From positions 3,435,665-3,499,664 of the forward strand of contig NZ_CP021850.1 in assembly GCF_002896855.1 (NCBI RefSeq): a stretch of DNA of 64,000 nt, written 5' to 3'. The translations under genes and the position numbers were made by a program. Below, piece by piece: positions 26,488-36,861 of this stretch; the stretch's first letter is position 1; each line of letters opens with the position of its first letter. A model generated the notes under the pieces. It was not told the DNA's origin. It searched no databases and was given only the letters and a program-made list of their open reading frames with translations. Source of the DNA: Clostridium thermosuccinogenes (GTDB lineage Bacteria; Bacillota; Clostridia; Acetivibrionales; DSM-5807).

Positions 26488-27819
26488 CTATATTACCCTG
26501 CTTTTCAGCCTGTCTTTCACATAGTAATAGTCTATTATACGCTTTTTATCCTTTGCCAGAACTTTTTCTGCCACCATGTCGATAATTACGCTTGCCAGTT
26601 TGTTGGCATCATGTCTTACAAGATTGTTCCTTATGCTTACAAAATCCCCTTGAATTATACTGACTCCGGCCTTCTTGATTTTGGCATAATCCACCTTCAC
26701 CAGCTCTGCCCCATCGTCCAGATAGTTCTTTTTCAAATCGTCAGGTATATCCGCTGTATTTACAATGCAGTAATCCACTATTCCGGCAAAGGAATGGTCT
26801 TCAATAGCCTTTATATGGTCGTATACGGTATATCCTTCCGTTTCTCCGGGCTGGGTCATGACATTGCATACATATATCTTTACCGCCTTGGATTTCTTTA
26901 TCACATCGCACACACCGTCAACCAACAGATTGGGTATAATGCTGGTATAAAGACTTCCCGGGCCAAGAATCACCAAATCGGCTTCCATTATGGCATCGAG
27001 GGCATCCTGCAGCGCCTTCGCATTCTCAGGCTCCAAATACACCCTTTTTATCCTTCCGGGATGGGTGGTATTGTGCTTGCCAATTTTAGACTCACCCCGG
27101 ATTATATATCCATCTTCCAGTTCGGCACATAGATTTACGTCATCCAAGGTCACAGGGAGCACATTTCCTGTAACTGCAAGGACATCGCTCATTTTGCGCA
27201 CAGCTTCTTCAAAACTGTCGGAAATGTTATTCATAGCTGCAAGAAAGAGATTGCCAAAGCTCTGGCCTTTTAGTATTCCATCTTCAAAGCGATACTGAAG
27301 CAGCTTTTCCATTATGGGCTCCGTATCCGCCAGGGCGAGCACGCAATTTCGTATATCCCCCGGGGGAAGCATTCCAAGATCCTGCCTTAAAATACCGGAG
27401 CCTCCGCCGTCATCTGCAACGGTAACAATTGCGGTTATATTGGAGCTGTATGCCTTAAGTCCCCTGAGCATGGTTGAAAGTCCGGTGCCGCCGCCGATGG
27501 CAACAATTTTAGGTCCCTTGATGAGTATCCGCTTCTCATACAAAAGGTCACTGAGCCGGTCGGCATCTAAAGATACCCTGAAACCACCGCCATAGGAAAT
27601 TATTTTGATAAAAGCCTTTGTAGCATATTTGATGGAAAAGAATATATCAATACATCCGGATATTATAAGTATGACGGAAAGCACTATTTTCTCTATACTG
27701 GGATATATCTCTGTTATCAGAAACGATAATCCGACGCTGATGCATGCAATACCTGCCACGCCCAGCGCAATCCATCTTTTCAGCTTTATACCCGGCCTGA
27801 ACCACTCAATCAACCTCAT
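26488..27819 (-). CDS. yvcK: YvcK/CofD-like gluconeogenesis and cell-wall factor
   Basis: A 443-residue protein. Two hydrophobic segments come first (about residues 18-60), then the CofD-like Rossmann domain starting [43 protein letters not shown] and [15 protein letters not shown] follow. In Bacillus YvcK binds UDP-GlcNAc and controls peptidoglycan precursor synthesis on gluconeogenic carbon. The N-terminal membrane extension is typical of clostridial forms. Its ATG overlaps the rapZ stop by 4 bp (ATGA), showing translational coupling. Confidence 0.95.
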   Translation of the reverse strand: MRLIEWFRPGIKLKRWIALGVAGIACISVGLSFLITEIYPSIEKIVLSVILIISGCIDIFFSIKYATKAFIKIISYGGGFRVSLDADRLSDLLYEKRILIKGPKIVAIGGGTGLSTMLRGLKAYSSNITAIVTVADDGGGSGILRQDLGMLPPGDIRNCVLALADTEPIMEKLLQYRFEDGILKGQSFGNLFLAAMNNISDSFEEAVRKMSDVLAVTGNVLPVTLDDVNLCAELEDGYIIRGESKIGKHNTTHPGRIKRVYLEPENAKALQDALDAIMEADLVILGPGSLYTSIIPNLLVDGVCDVIKKSKAVKIYVCNVMTQPGETEGYTVYDHIKAIEDHSFAGIVDYCIVNTADIPDDLKKNYLDDGAELVKVDYAKIKKAGVSIIQGDFVSIRNNLVRHDANKLASVIIDMVAEKVLAKDKKRIIDYYYVKDRLKSRVI

Positions 27820-28691
27820 TTAACAGCACCCCTGCCGTCCTTTTCAATATCTCTGTGGTCTATTACAACGCTGTGCTGTCTCTCCAACAGCATATTATAA
27901 ACCTTGTCCCCGATGGCCACCGACCTGTGTCTTCCTCCGGTGCATCCAATGCCGATAACCAACTGGGATTTTCCTTCTTTGATATAATTTGGTATCAAGA
28001 ATTCCAGCATATCTATCAACTTGGCCAAAAATGTTTCTGTTTCACTGCATTCCAATACGTAACGTTTTACGGCTTCATTTTTTCCTGTGAGCTTTTTCAT
28101 GGATGGTATATAATATGGGTTGGGTATAAATCTGACATCAAATACGAGATCGCAGTCAATGGGTATTCCATATTTAAAACCAAAGGTTATAATGCTGATG
28201 ATTATACCTTTAAAGCTCTTTCCCTGGGAAAAAATACTGAATATTTCGTCCTTCAGCTGCCTCGTAGTAAGATTGGAAGTATCTATTACATGGTCAGCCC
28301 TGTCTTTAATTTCCTGCAGTATTCTCCGCTCTTCTCTTATGCCTTTGATGACTCTGCCCTCAGGGGCAAGGGGGTGACTTCTTCTGGTCTCCTTGTACCG
28401 CTTTATCAACACTTCGTCCGAAGCTTCAAGGAACAGCAGCTCGTAGGCAAAACCCGCCTCATTCAACGCCTGAAGCCCAGGAAACAAGTCCTTTAAAAGT
28501 GCGCCACCCCGGACATCTATAACCAGGGCTACTTTGTCAATGCTCTCACTGCTTTTGCTGCATATTTCTGCAAATTTGGGGAGCAATGCCGGTGGCAGGT
28601 TGTCGACGCAAAAATATCCCAGATCCTCCAGATACTTTACCACCTGGCTTTTACCGGCTCCCGATACTCCAGATATTATTACAAATCTCAT
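27816..28691 (-). CDS. rapZ: RapZ/YvcJ nucleotide-binding protein
   Basis: A 291-residue P-loop protein with Walker [10 protein letters not shown] at residues 8-16, [20 protein letters not shown] in the middle, and the RapZ C-terminal domain marks [12 protein letters not shown] and [14 protein letters not shown]. In E. coli RapZ senses glucosamine 6-phosphate and presents GlmZ RNA to RNase E; in Firmicutes the role is less clear. It is between murB and yvcK in a conserved gene order. Confidence 0.96.
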   Translation of the reverse strand: MRFVIISGVSGAGKSQVVKYLEDLGYFCVDNLPPALLPKFAEICSKSSESIDKVALVIDVRGGALLKDLFPGLQALNEAGFAYELLFLEASDEVLIKRYKETRRSHPLAPEGRVIKGIREERRILQEIKDRADHVIDTSNLTTRQLKDEIFSIFSQGKSFKGIIISIITFGFKYGIPIDCDLVFDVRFIPNPYYIPSMKKLTGKNEAVKRYVLECSETETFLAKLIDMLEFLIPNYIKEGKSQLVIGIGCTGGRHRSVAIGDKVYNMLLERQHSVVIDHRDIEKDGRGAVK

Positions 28692-28696
28692 TTAAA

Positions 28697-29611
28697 TCAC
28701 TCTTCTCCAATTATTTTGACTTCTGTTTGCAGATCCACTCCAAACCTGTCTTTCACCGTGTATTGTATATGTTTTATGAGATTGATGATGTCCTCGGCTT
28801 TTGCATTATCTATATTTACAATAAATCCGCAGTGCTTTGTGGAAACCTCCGCTCCTCCGATTCTGTATCCCCTTAATCCGCAATCCTGTACTAGCTTTCC
28901 GGTGTAATAACCTTCCGGACGCTTAAAGACACTTCCTGCACTGGGCAATTCCAATGGCTGTGTTTCCTTGCGCCTTCTTTTAAATTCATCCATGAGAGCT
29001 TTTATCTCGTCGACAGAACCCTTTTTAAGCCTGAGCTCAGTCTTTAGAACTACTCCGCCTCTCGTCTGGATAAAGCTGGTCCTCTTGCCAAATTGATGCT
29101 CACTTCCGCACACCGTTCGGATGTCTCCGTTCATATCCATGTATTCTGTTCTTTCTGCCACATCTCTGATCTCACCGTTATACGCTCCCGCATTCATAGC
29201 TATTGCACCGCCCAGCGTGCCGGGTATTCCCTCGGCAAACTCAAGACCGGTCAGACCATGTTCCATTGCAATCCTGGAGAGCTTTGAGATCAATATTCCT
29301 GCTTCGGCTTCGATGACATCACCTTTGACCGTGTAACGGCTAAAATTGTCCAGCAGTTTTATTACTACTCCTCTTATCCCTTTATCCCTAACTACAAGGT
29401 TCGTACCATTCCCCATTATGAAGAACGGAACCCCCTCGTTCTTCAGCAACTTGACTATTCGGCAAACATCTGCCGTATTCTTTGGGGTAACTAATATATC
29501 CGCAGGCCCTCCTACCTTAAAGGAGGTATGATTTTTCATCGGTTCGTCAACAAATACATTTTCAGTTCCGGCAATTTCCCCCAATGCTCCAGCAATATAA
29601 TTTTTGTCCAA
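28697..29611 (-). CDS. murB: UDP-N-acetylenolpyruvoylglucosamine reductase
   Basis: A 304-residue FAD enzyme that makes UDP-N-acetylmuramic acid with NADPH. The N-terminal FAD domain has [16 protein letters not shown] and [23 protein letters not shown]. The C-terminal part has the type II signature [26 protein letters not shown] with the catalytic serine, and the final glutamate is in [13 protein letters not shown]. It starts the murB-rapZ-yvcK-whiA run. Confidence 0.97.
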   Translation of the reverse strand: MDKNYIAGALGEIAGTENVFVDEPMKNHTSFKVGGPADILVTPKNTADVCRIVKLLKNEGVPFFIMGNGTNLVVRDKGIRGVVIKLLDNFSRYTVKGDVIEAEAGILISKLSRIAMEHGLTGLEFAEGIPGTLGGAIAMNAGAYNGEIRDVAERTEYMDMNGDIRTVCGSEHQFGKRTSFIQTRGGVVLKTELRLKKGSVDEIKALMDEFKRRRKETQPLELPSAGSVFKRPEGYYTGKLVQDCGLRGYRIGGAEVSTKHCGFIVNIDNAKAEDIINLIKHIQYTVKDRFGVDLQTEVKIIGEE

Positions 29612-29823
29612 TATATCCAGCTCCCTCGGAAATAATCATTGATTAAGATTGTAATATCCGCAGCATGCAGATACTTTCACAAGCAAAATGCAAAATCTCC
29701 TGTTTTCATTATATTATATTATAAATTATAATAGGCATAGTAATAAAATAATAATCTGCATGATACCAGCAAAAGGAGTTTGAATAAAGCCCCCTTCATC
29801 AGGTCATTTATGGCTGATATTGA

Positions 29824-30555
29824 TCATCTAACACCGATGCCCAGCCTTTTCTTTCTCTCCATCAAAAACTCCTCCATCTTTTCGGTTGAGGTATTGAGGA
29901 CAAGCTCTTCCGGCATATCGACATCCTCAAGAATCTTACAAACTTTTTCAAAGACTCCCACATCAAAGCTTATATGAGCATCGCTTCCGCAAACCACTCT
30001 CACACCATTTTCCTTGCACCGGTAGGCAAATTCTCTGCAGTTTTCCTCGCATCCCTTTCTCACTCTAAAGGAAGCATTGTTTATCTCTATTAATTTGCCG
30101 TTTTCCTTTGCAGCTTCAACCACCTTTTGAATATCAACCTGAAAAGCAGGGTTCCCAGGATGGGCTACCACATCGACATAGGGATTTTTCAGAGCATTTA
30201 TCAGCGCATTGGTGTGCTGCTCAACCGTAGCGGGAGTTATGCAAACATCATGAAGGCTCGCTATGACAAATTCAAGCCTTGCCAGATATTCATCCGGCAT
30301 ATCCAGCTTCCCGGAATAATCAATTATGTTGGCTTCCACTCCTCTGATAATTCGAACTCCATATAATTCCTTGGGAATTACCTTGAGGTTTGCAAAATGA
30401 TATAACTGCGGTGCTCCCAGCATCGCCGGTCCGTGATCGGTGACTGCAAACATCTTTATTCCGTTATTCGAAGCTTCCTTCGCCATTTCCTGCACTGTAC
30501 TGTAAGCATGTCCGCTGGATATTGTATGCGTATGTGTATCAACAACTAATTTCAC
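29824..30555 (-). CDS. PHP-domain phosphatase, YcdX-like
   Basis: A 243-residue polymerase-and-histidinol-phosphatase-fold metal enzyme. Metal-binding motifs are VDTHTHTISSGHAYST, FAVTDHGPAM, IASLHDV and HPGNPAF, with GSDAHISFDVG near the end. Trinuclear zinc hydrolases of this branch remove phosphate from small substrates; the target is unknown. The start is a GTG at 30555, 10 nt after AGGAGG; more upstream codons lack such a site. It is 44 bp downstream of hprK and probably co-transcribed. Confidence 0.88.
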   Translation of the reverse strand: MKLVVDTHTHTISSGHAYSTVQEMAKEASNNGIKMFAVTDHGPAMLGAPQLYHFANLKVIPKELYGVRIIRGVEANIIDYSGKLDMPDEYLARLEFVIASLHDVCITPATVEQHTNALINALKNPYVDVVAHPGNPAFQVDIQKVVEAAKENGKLIEINNASFRVRKGCEENCREFAYRCKENGVRVVCGSDAHISFDVGVFEKVCKILEDVDMPEELVLNTSTEKMEEFLMERKKRLGIGVR

Positions 30556-30599
30556 CGGCTGCAATCCTCCTATATAATGCAAAGTCATGTTCATGTTTA

Positions 30600-31535
30600 C
30601 TACAGATTTTCAGATCCCTTGCTTATCTCCTTCATAAATCTTTCGTTAAGCACCTTCGCTGCATTGTAACCCATATTCTTCTGCCTGTTGTTCATGGCAG
30701 CCACTTCCATAATTATCGCCAGATTTCTTCCCGGTCTTACGGGAATAGTCAAAGAAGGCACCTTTATACCGAGTATGTCCGTATATTCATCCACCAAACC
30801 CAGCCTGTCATAGTTTTTATTAACATCCCACAGCTCCAGGTGAACTACAAGGTCGATGTTTTCTGTCATTTTTACGGACCCTACGCCGTATAGGTTCTTT
30901 ACATCCAGTATGCCTATGCCCCTTATCTCTATAAAATGCCTGATTATATCCGGGGCTGTGCCAACCAATGTCTTGTCCGACACTCTTCTCACTTCCACCG
31001 CATCATCAGCTACAAGACGGTGGCCTCTTTTAACCAGTTCAAGAGCCGTTTCGCTCTTGCCGACTCCGCTTTCACCCAGCATCAAAATTCCTTCGCCGTA
31101 AACTTCCACCAGCACTCCATGCATCGTTGTCCTCGGGGCCAGCTGCACATTCAGATACCTTATCAGCCCTGACAAAAATTTGGATGTCACATCATTGGAT
31201 CTCAAAACCGGAATATCATAACGCTTTGATACTTCCAGCATCTCAGGAAAAATATCCAGTCCCCTGGCTACTACCATGCACGGAAAACCGCATTTGAAAA
31301 AATTATCGAGTCTGCTTAAGCGCTCTTCCGGCGTAAGACTTGCCAGATATTCCGTCTCACCCTTGCCAATAATCTGAATCCTGTCGTTTCCGAAATATTC
31401 CAGATAGCCAAACAATTGCAAACCCGGCCGGTTTATATCGGAAGTCGTAATCTGTATATCATCAACCCTGTGGCAGTCACTTACATCCTCCAACTGAAAC
31501 TCATCCATTATCTCCCTAAGACTAACAGAAAACAC
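30600..31535 (-). CDS. hprK: HPr(Ser) kinase/phosphorylase
   Basis: A 311-residue bifunctional enzyme that phosphorylates or dephosphorylates Ser46 of HPr (or Crh), setting carbon catabolite control through CcpA. The N-terminal regulatory domain precedes MHGVLVEVYGEGILMLGESGVGKSETALEL with the Walker A loop. The hallmark EIRGIGILDVKNLYGVGSV and the C-terminal KSLTIPVRPGRNLA-like region follow. The start is taken as the GTG at 31535, following AGGGGGTG; an ATG appears only later. First gene of the cluster. Confidence 0.95.
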   Translation of the reverse strand: MFSVSLREIMDEFQLEDVSDCHRVDDIQITTSDINRPGLQLFGYLEYFGNDRIQIIGKGETEYLASLTPEERLSRLDNFFKCGFPCMVVARGLDIFPEMLEVSKRYDIPVLRSNDVTSKFLSGLIRYLNVQLAPRTTMHGVLVEVYGEGILMLGESGVGKSETALELVKRGHRLVADDAVEVRRVSDKTLVGTAPDIIRHFIEIRGIGILDVKNLYGVGSVKMTENIDLVVHLELWDVNKNYDRLGLVDEYTDILGIKVPSLTIPVRPGRNLAIIMEVAAMNNRQKNMGYNAAKVLNERFMKEISKGSENL

Positions 31536-31633
31536 CCAAAGCACCCCCTGACACAAATATTGTAAATATTATAACCTAAAAAAATATATAAATCCATTAG
31601 TTAAATCTACAAATATGCTTCTTCCGTGCATGC

Positions 31634-31664
31634 AAAAAACCATCTAACCGAAGTTAGATGGTTT
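31634..31664 (-). terminator. Terminator after tRNA-Gly(TCC)
   Basis: ACCATCTAAC and GTTAGATGGT pair around a CGAA (minus strand TTCG) tetraloop and are followed on the minus strand by TTTTTTGC. It begins immediately after the CCA end of the tRNA. Confidence 0.92.
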
Positions 31665-31738
31665 TGGAGCGGGTGAAGGGAATCGAACCCTCACAATCAG
31701 CTTGGAAGGCTGATGTTCTACCATTGAACTACACCCGC
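31665..31738 (-). tRNA. tRNA-Gly (anticodon TCC)
   Basis: A complete 74-nt cloverleaf with encoded CCA. The acceptor stem is GCGGGTG/CACCCGC, the T arm GGGTTCGATTCCC, and the anticodon loop CTTCCAA in the stem CAGC/GCTG. It decodes GGA and GGG (and reads wobble GGN). Confidence 0.97.
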
Positions 31739-31913
31739 ATACTGGAAAATATATACTGTATTCCAGAAAGCTTAAATTAAATTTTATACTTCATTGATAA
31801 ATTTCAAATTGCCTGTGCTAAATACCGGCAGCTTCATTTCCAAAACCTACACTGTAAATAAATTCACCTGACATTTAATAGCTGCCTTAAGCACATAGCA
31901 TTTATAAAAATAT

Positions 31914-31988
31914 TGGAGCGGGTTACGAGATTTGAACTCGCGACTTTCACCTTGGCAAGGTGACACTCTACCACTGAGTTAAACCCGC
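31914..31988 (-). tRNA. tRNA-Gly (anticodon GCC)
   Basis: A complete 75-nt cloverleaf with encoded CCA. The acceptor stem is GCGGGTT/AACCCGC, the T arm CGAGTTCAAATCTCG, and the anticodon loop TTGCCAA in the stem CACC/GGTG. It decodes GGC and GGU. Together with the neighbouring isoacceptor it covers all glycine codons. Confidence 0.97.
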
Positions 31989-32307
31989 ATCTTCAACACG
32001 CAAGAGTTATTATACATGCTATCCTGAGCTTTGTCAAGAAATAAGTTTAGGGAATTTTAAGGAAATCCATACAGTTTAATTGAAAAAGTTATTTCCACCC
32101 CATCCGATTTATATATTGGCACTGTCTTCTTAACAAGGGACATATCAGATAGCCAAAGGGAATTTTACTCTTCATTTCACCGGAAATTCATAAAGCCTCT
32201 CATACAGATTCAACTGTAAAGGAAAAACCATATTGCAATCCCGGAATGATGGAATTCAGACAGCCGAAAAGGTGTATGATTTTTATTTAACTTAAGGCTC
32301 AAAAATC

Positions 32308-32347
32308 AAAGTGATTCCGGCTTAAGTTTACACTCCGGAATCACTTT
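32308..32347 (-). terminator. Terminator after glnS
   Basis: AAAGTGATTCCGG and CCGGAATCACTTT form a perfect 13-bp stem around 14 nt. On the minus strand the stem is followed by GATTTTT. It is about 30 bp past the glnS stop. Confidence 0.8.
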
Positions 32348-32378
32348 ATCACACCAAATTCATTGAATATTCACTTTG

Positions 32379-34121
32379 TTACTCCTTCGATGCCACCTTC
32401 GCCCAGGTGTCTTTCAAAGCAGCAATGCGGTTGAATACCAGCTTTCCGTCAGTGGAATCAGGGTCCACACAGAAGTAACCCATCCTTAAGAACTGGAACC
32501 GGTCCCCAGGTTTCGCACCTGCCAGATTGGGTTCAACCTTGCAGGAATGCAGCACTTCCAGGGAGTTGGGGTTGAGATTGGATATGAAGTCCATGCCTTC
32601 CTTTTCCTCTCCCGGGTTTGGATTGGCAAACAGGTTGTCATACAGGCGGACTTCCACATCAATTGCATGCTCTGCAGAAACCCAGTGCAATGTGCCTTTA
32701 ACCTTGCGTCCGTCCGGAGAATTTCCGCCTCTGGACAGGGGATCATAAGTACAATGCAGCTCCACTATTTCACCGGTGCTTTCATCTTTTACAACCCTTT
32801 CACACTTTATGAAGTAAGCATTTTTAAGCCTTACCTCCTGTCCCGGAGCAAGCCTGAAAAATTTCTTGGGCGGATTTTCCATAAAGTCATCCTTTTCAAT
32901 GTATATGACCTTGGAAAAGGGGACTTTCCTCGTACCCATGCCAGGGTTTTCCGGATTTATTTCCACATCAAACTCTTCTACCTGGCCGTCCGGATAATTG
33001 TCAATAACTACTTTCAAAGGACGGAGTACTGCCATTACACGGGGCGCTCTTGCGTTCAGGTCCTCCCGGATGCAATGCTCCAGCAGGGCAAAATCCACCG
33101 TGCTGTTGCTTTTTGCCACACCGATGCGCTCGCAGAAATCCCTTATGGCTTCAGGGGTATACCCTCTCCTTCTAAGTCCTGATATGGTGGGCATTCTTGG
33201 GTCGTCCCAGCCTGACACATAACCTTCTTTCACCAGCCTCAGCAGCTTTCTCTTGCTCATCACCGTATAAGTGAGGTTAAGCCTTGCAAATTCAATCTGC
33301 CTCGGGCGGTTTTTCAGGTTCAGTGCTTCAAGGAACCAGTCGTATAAAGGTCTGTGGTCTTCAAACTCCAGGGTGCATATGGAGTGGGTGATGCCCTCCA
33401 GATAATCCGACAAGGGATGGGCAAAATCGTACATGGGGTATATGCACCATTTGTTTCCGGTTCTGTGGTGGTGAGCCCTAAGTATGCGATACATTACAGG
33501 GTCTCTCATATTGAGGTTGGGCGAAGCCATATCTATTTTTGCCCTTAAAACCCTCGATCCATCCTCAAACTCTCCTGCTTTCATGCGGTAGAAAAGATCA
33601 AGGTTTTCTTCCACACTCCTGTTCCTGTAAGGGCTTTCCCGGCCTGGTTCGGTCAGCGTTCCGCGGTATTCCCTTATCTCATCGGCCGTCAAATCGCAAA
33701 CATATGCCTTGCCCATCTTTATAAGCTCAACGGCAAAATCAAACAGCTGGTCGAAATAATCGGAAGCATAGTACATTCTGTCTTCCCAGTCAAATCCAAG
33801 CCACTTGATATCTTCCTGGATGGATTCCACATACTCGGTGTCTTCCTTGCTCGGGTTGGTATCATCGAACCTGAGATTGCAAAGCCCGCCATTTCTCGCT
33901 GCCAGTCCGAAATCAATGCATATGGCCTTGGCATGCCCTATATGCAGGTAACCGTTCGGCTCCGGTGGAAATCTCGTATGCACCTTGTTATACCTGCCGG
34001 ATTTTAAATCTTCATCTATTATATCCTGAATAAAATTGGAATAACCTGGAACTTCTTTGTTCTCAACAGTTGATTCGGGATTTTTTCTTTCAGGATTGTT
34101 GCATTCTGCAGTATTACTCAT
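32379..34121 (-). CDS. glnS: Glutaminyl-tRNA synthetase
   Basis: A class I synthetase of 580 residues that charges tRNA-Gln directly. The HIGH-type motif is [16 protein letters not shown] (about residues 47-62) and the KMSKS-type motif is TVMSKRKL. The GlnRS-specific [27 protein letters not shown] is clear, and the C-terminal two beta-barrel anticodon domains follow ([31 protein letters not shown]). About 25 extra residues precede the catalytic core. The AAGGAGG site is good. It is directly downstream of gltX (99-bp gap), so GlnRS and GluRS are probably expressed together. Confidence 0.97.
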   Translation of the reverse strand: MSNTAECNNPERKNPESTVENKEVPGYSNFIQDIIDEDLKSGRYNKVHTRFPPEPNGYLHIGHAKAICIDFGLAARNGGLCNLRFDDTNPSKEDTEYVESIQEDIKWLGFDWEDRMYYASDYFDQLFDFAVELIKMGKAYVCDLTADEIREYRGTLTEPGRESPYRNRSVEENLDLFYRMKAGEFEDGSRVLRAKIDMASPNLNMRDPVMYRILRAHHHRTGNKWCIYPMYDFAHPLSDYLEGITHSICTLEFEDHRPLYDWFLEALNLKNRPRQIEFARLNLTYTVMSKRKLLRLVKEGYVSGWDDPRMPTISGLRRRGYTPEAIRDFCERIGVAKSNSTVDFALLEHCIREDLNARAPRVMAVLRPLKVVIDNYPDGQVEEFDVEINPENPGMGTRKVPFSKVIYIEKDDFMENPPKKFFRLAPGQEVRLKNAYFIKCERVVKDESTGEIVELHCTYDPLSRGGNSPDGRKVKGTLHWVSAEHAIDVEVRLYDNLFANPNPGEEKEGMDFISNLNPNSLEVLHSCKVEPNLAGAKPGDRFQFLRMGYFCVDPDSTDGKLVFNRIAALKDTWAKVASKE

Positions 34122-34141
34122 TGTCCTTTACTCCTCCTTGT

Positions 34142-34185
34142 ACATATACATCGGCATATTCCTACATATACATCGGTATATTCCC
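34142..34185. repeat. 22-bp tandem duplication between gltX and glnS
   Basis: Two adjacent 22-bp units share CATATACATCGG and TATATTCC and differ at two positions. They fill most of the short gltX-glnS gap, where no gene or terminator is apparent. Confidence 0.8.
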
Positions 34186-34220
34186 ATATTCACATCACTA
34201 CAACTGAAACTATTCCACGC

Positions 34221-35675
34221 CTAAGCAGATAATTTCTCAATGCCGATTTTAATTCTCCTTATCGTCTCTTCCTTCCCAAGGATATCGGCAATCTCTATAG
34301 CACCTCCGGGCGTTACCAGCTTTCCTGATATGGCTATTCTTATCGGCCACAACATCTGGCTGTTCTTTATGCCCATCTTTTCCACCAGCTTCAGCAATTC
34401 ATCGTGTATCGTCTGCTCATTCCAATCTTCAATTGCTTCAAGAACAGGCACTGCAGCTTTAAGGCTTTCCAGAGAGTTTTCCAGATTGGTCTTCGACTTT
34501 TTGTGGACATACAGCTCCTTGTCATAATCCGGCAATGCATCAATAAAATCGACGGTTTCAGGTATGGTCTTGAGAACTTCTGTCCTTACCTGCAGCAGCT
34601 TGCTTATCTTCATAAAATCAATGTTCTTATTGGCTATAGCCTTTTCATAATAAGGCTTTGCCAGATTATTAAATTCCTCAAGGCTTAATTTTCTTATATA
34701 TTCGCCGTTAAACCAGTTGAGCTTTGCAAAATCAAAAGCCGCCGGCGATTTGCTGATGCCATCTATGTTGAATACTTTTTCTAACTCTTGGAGAGAGAAT
34801 ATTTCCTGGTTGGTCCCAGGACTCCAACCTAAAAGAGCCACATAGTTGACTATGGCTTCCGGCAGATACCCCATTTCCATCAAATCCTCAAAGGAGGCAT
34901 CTCCTGCCCGTTTGCTAATCTTTGCTCCATCCGTCTTTGTTATCAAGGGAAGGTGTACATAAGTAGGTATCTCCCATCCGAAGGCCTTATACAGCAAATT
35001 ATATTTCGGAGTGGATGAAAGGTATTCCGAACCTCTGACAACATGGGTTATTCTCATCAGATGGTCATCTATCACGTTGGCAAAATTGTAAGTCGGCAGG
35101 CCATCGGATTTAATCAGTATCTGATCCTCCAGCTCGCTGTTGTCCACAGTGATGGTTCCATATACCGCGTCCTCAAAGGTAGTCACACCGGATTGAGGCA
35201 TTTTCTGCCGTATAACAAAAGGCTCCCCGGCAGCAAGCTTTCTTTCAACTTCTTCCTTGCTAAGGCTTAGGCAGTGACGGTCATATCTGCATGTCATTCC
35301 CGCCGCTTCCTGCTCCTCCCTAAGCTTGGCCAGCCTCTCCTTGGTGCAGAAGCAGTAATATGCATCTCCCTGCTCCACCAGCTTTTTTGCATAGGGCATG
35401 TATGTATCCTTCCGCTGGCTTTGCACATAAGGTCCGTATTCTCCGCCTATATCCGGCCCCTCATCATGCTTTAATCCTACCAGCTTGAGAGTTCTGTATA
35501 TTAAGTCGACAGCTCCTTCCACATACCTTTCCTGATCGGTATCTTCGATCCTAAGGATGAACTTCCCATTGTTCGACTTTGCTATAAGGTACTCATAAAG
35601 AGCAGTCCTTAAGTTTCCAATATGCATGTAACCTGTAGGACTTGGCGCATATCTCGTCCTTACTTCCACTGCCAT
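34221..35675 (-). CDS. gltX: Glutamyl-tRNA synthetase
   Basis: A class I synthetase of 484 residues. It has [23 protein letters not shown] (HIGH-type), [12 protein letters not shown], and the KMSKS-type [13 protein letters not shown], with the helical anticodon-binding domain after about residue 320. The cysteines of the zinc-binding insert, [10 protein letters not shown] and MTCRYDRHC, are kept. Because a separate GlnRS is present downstream, this enzyme may be discriminating (charging only tRNA-Glu). GAAGGAG precedes the ATG. Confidence 0.97.
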   Translation of the reverse strand: MAVEVRTRYAPSPTGYMHIGNLRTALYEYLIAKSNNGKFILRIEDTDQERYVEGAVDLIYRTLKLVGLKHDEGPDIGGEYGPYVQSQRKDTYMPYAKKLVEQGDAYYCFCTKERLAKLREEQEAAGMTCRYDRHCLSLSKEEVERKLAAGEPFVIRQKMPQSGVTTFEDAVYGTITVDNSELEDQILIKSDGLPTYNFANVIDDHLMRITHVVRGSEYLSSTPKYNLLYKAFGWEIPTYVHLPLITKTDGAKISKRAGDASFEDLMEMGYLPEAIVNYVALLGWSPGTNQEIFSLQELEKVFNIDGISKSPAAFDFAKLNWFNGEYIRKLSLEEFNNLAKPYYEKAIANKNIDFMKISKLLQVRTEVLKTIPETVDFIDALPDYDKELYVHKKSKTNLENSLESLKAAVPVLEAIEDWNEQTIHDELLKLVEKMGIKNSQMLWPIRIAISGKLVTPGGAIEIADILGKEETIRRIKIGIEKLSA

Positions 35676-36072
35676 AAGTAATCTCCTTCTTTCTGCTAAT
35701 ATGTAATATTAAAATCATCATAATATATAACACTTAATAAAATAAGCTTGATACTAATAAAGCGTGATATCAAGAAACTCTTTTTGCAAATAAGTCTGAT
35801 ATCAGAACTTCATAATAAAATATTTTGCTCTTTCCAAGGATGCCCTGCTTTTTCTAGAGCCTGCAAAAGCTTGTCCGCACTCTCTCCCATCCAATTTAGG
35901 AGCCATATATTCAGATAAATAATATTTTAATTTATATTATAACAAATTGCCATAGTTTTTTGCATTAAATTGCTCTTGGAACAGCATGCTTTTGCAGGAT
36001 GATAGTCCATACCCTTAAGGCTGAGTTTCGCTATTGGCGTTAAGATATATTGCCAGTGCCAAATACCCATGC
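35676..36072. other. Intergenic region upstream of gltX
   Basis: About 400 bp of AT-rich sequence carrying gltX promoter elements by position. I searched for a T-box leader (conserved GGTGGAACC-like bulge) and see none. Short repeated words around TGATATCA occur at about 35750-35815 without a clear array. Confidence 0.4.
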
Positions 36073-36103
36073 AAAAAACAGGCGGTATTTTTCAAACCGC
36101 CTG
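36073..36103 (-). terminator. Terminator after motB
   Basis: ACAGGCGGT.TTT and AAACCGCCTG pair around a short loop and are followed on the minus strand by TTTTTTGC. It starts almost at the motB stop codon. Confidence 0.85.
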
Positions 36104-36106
36104 CTT

Positions 36107-36853
36107 TTATTTTATAATCACTATGTCTATCCTTCTGTTTTTCTGCCGGTTGGCCTCGGTATCATTGGGTGCCACCGGTCTGAATTCCGCATTGCCTGTA
36201 GGCGTTACTTTTGCCGGGTCCACACCGCAATTGGCTATCAGGAATTTCACCACATTGGTAGCTCTCTTGGTGGATAGCTCCCAGTTGGAAGGAAACTGAG
36301 GGGTATTTATAGGAAGACTGTCCGTATGGCCTTGTATCAATATTTCATTATCCAGCTTTGCCAGGAAATCTCCCAGTTTTTTAAGTACTTCCTCACCAGA
36401 GCTTTTTATGTCTGCTTTTCCCGAATCAAACAGGATGAGGGAATTAAACCTCAGCGTAACTTCTGTCGTTTCTTCGATAACACTGATATATTCATCCAAC
36501 CCCAGGTCGCTTATTGCCTTGTCAACATTGATTTTAAACTCCTCCAGGGTCATGTCCTCGCCCACTGAAGCGTTGCTGGTTACTGAATCCTGCCCGCCCA
36601 CAGCATTGTAATCAGCTATAAGGCTTACCAACGACTGCCCGTTGTTTTTCGTATAGATTTCCCCTTTGCTCATTTCCAGATAGCTGCTTTGCATTGATCT
36701 TGCGAATTGCTCAAATTTTGCTCTGTCAACCGTCGCAAAGGAAAATAGCAGCACGAAAAGGCACAAGAGGTTTGTCACAAGATCGCTGTATGTTGTCAGC
36801 CAATTGCCGGCTTCTACGCCGGAACCATCGGTCCTTTTTCTCAGACGTCTCAT
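36107..36853 (-). CDS. motB: Flagellar motor stator protein MotB (OmpA family)
   Basis: A 248-residue stator subunit. The N-terminal helix TYSDLVTNLLCLFVLLFSF carries the conserved proton- or sodium-binding aspartate. The periplasm-side OmpA/MotB domain (from about residue 115) contains LFDSGKADI and the peptidoglycan-binding GHTDSLPINTPQFPSNWELSTKRA. It is 8 bp downstream of motA, forming the usual motAB pair. No flagellar structural gene is nearby. Confidence 0.94.
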   Translation of the reverse strand: MRRLRKRTDGSGVEAGNWLTTYSDLVTNLLCLFVLLFSFATVDRAKFEQFARSMQSSYLEMSKGEIYTKNNGQSLVSLIADYNAVGGQDSVTSNASVGEDMTLEEFKINVDKAISDLGLDEYISVIEETTEVTLRFNSLILFDSGKADIKSSGEEVLKKLGDFLAKLDNEILIQGHTDSLPINTPQFPSNWELSTKRATNVVKFLIANCGVDPAKVTPTGNAEFRPVAPNDTEANRQKNRRIDIVIIK

Positions 36854-36861
36854 CTTTCACC

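Noticed and set aside
35676-36106. Possible T-box leader upstream of gltX
   Set aside because: I looked for the conserved T-box sequence and terminator/antiterminator pair and found neither.
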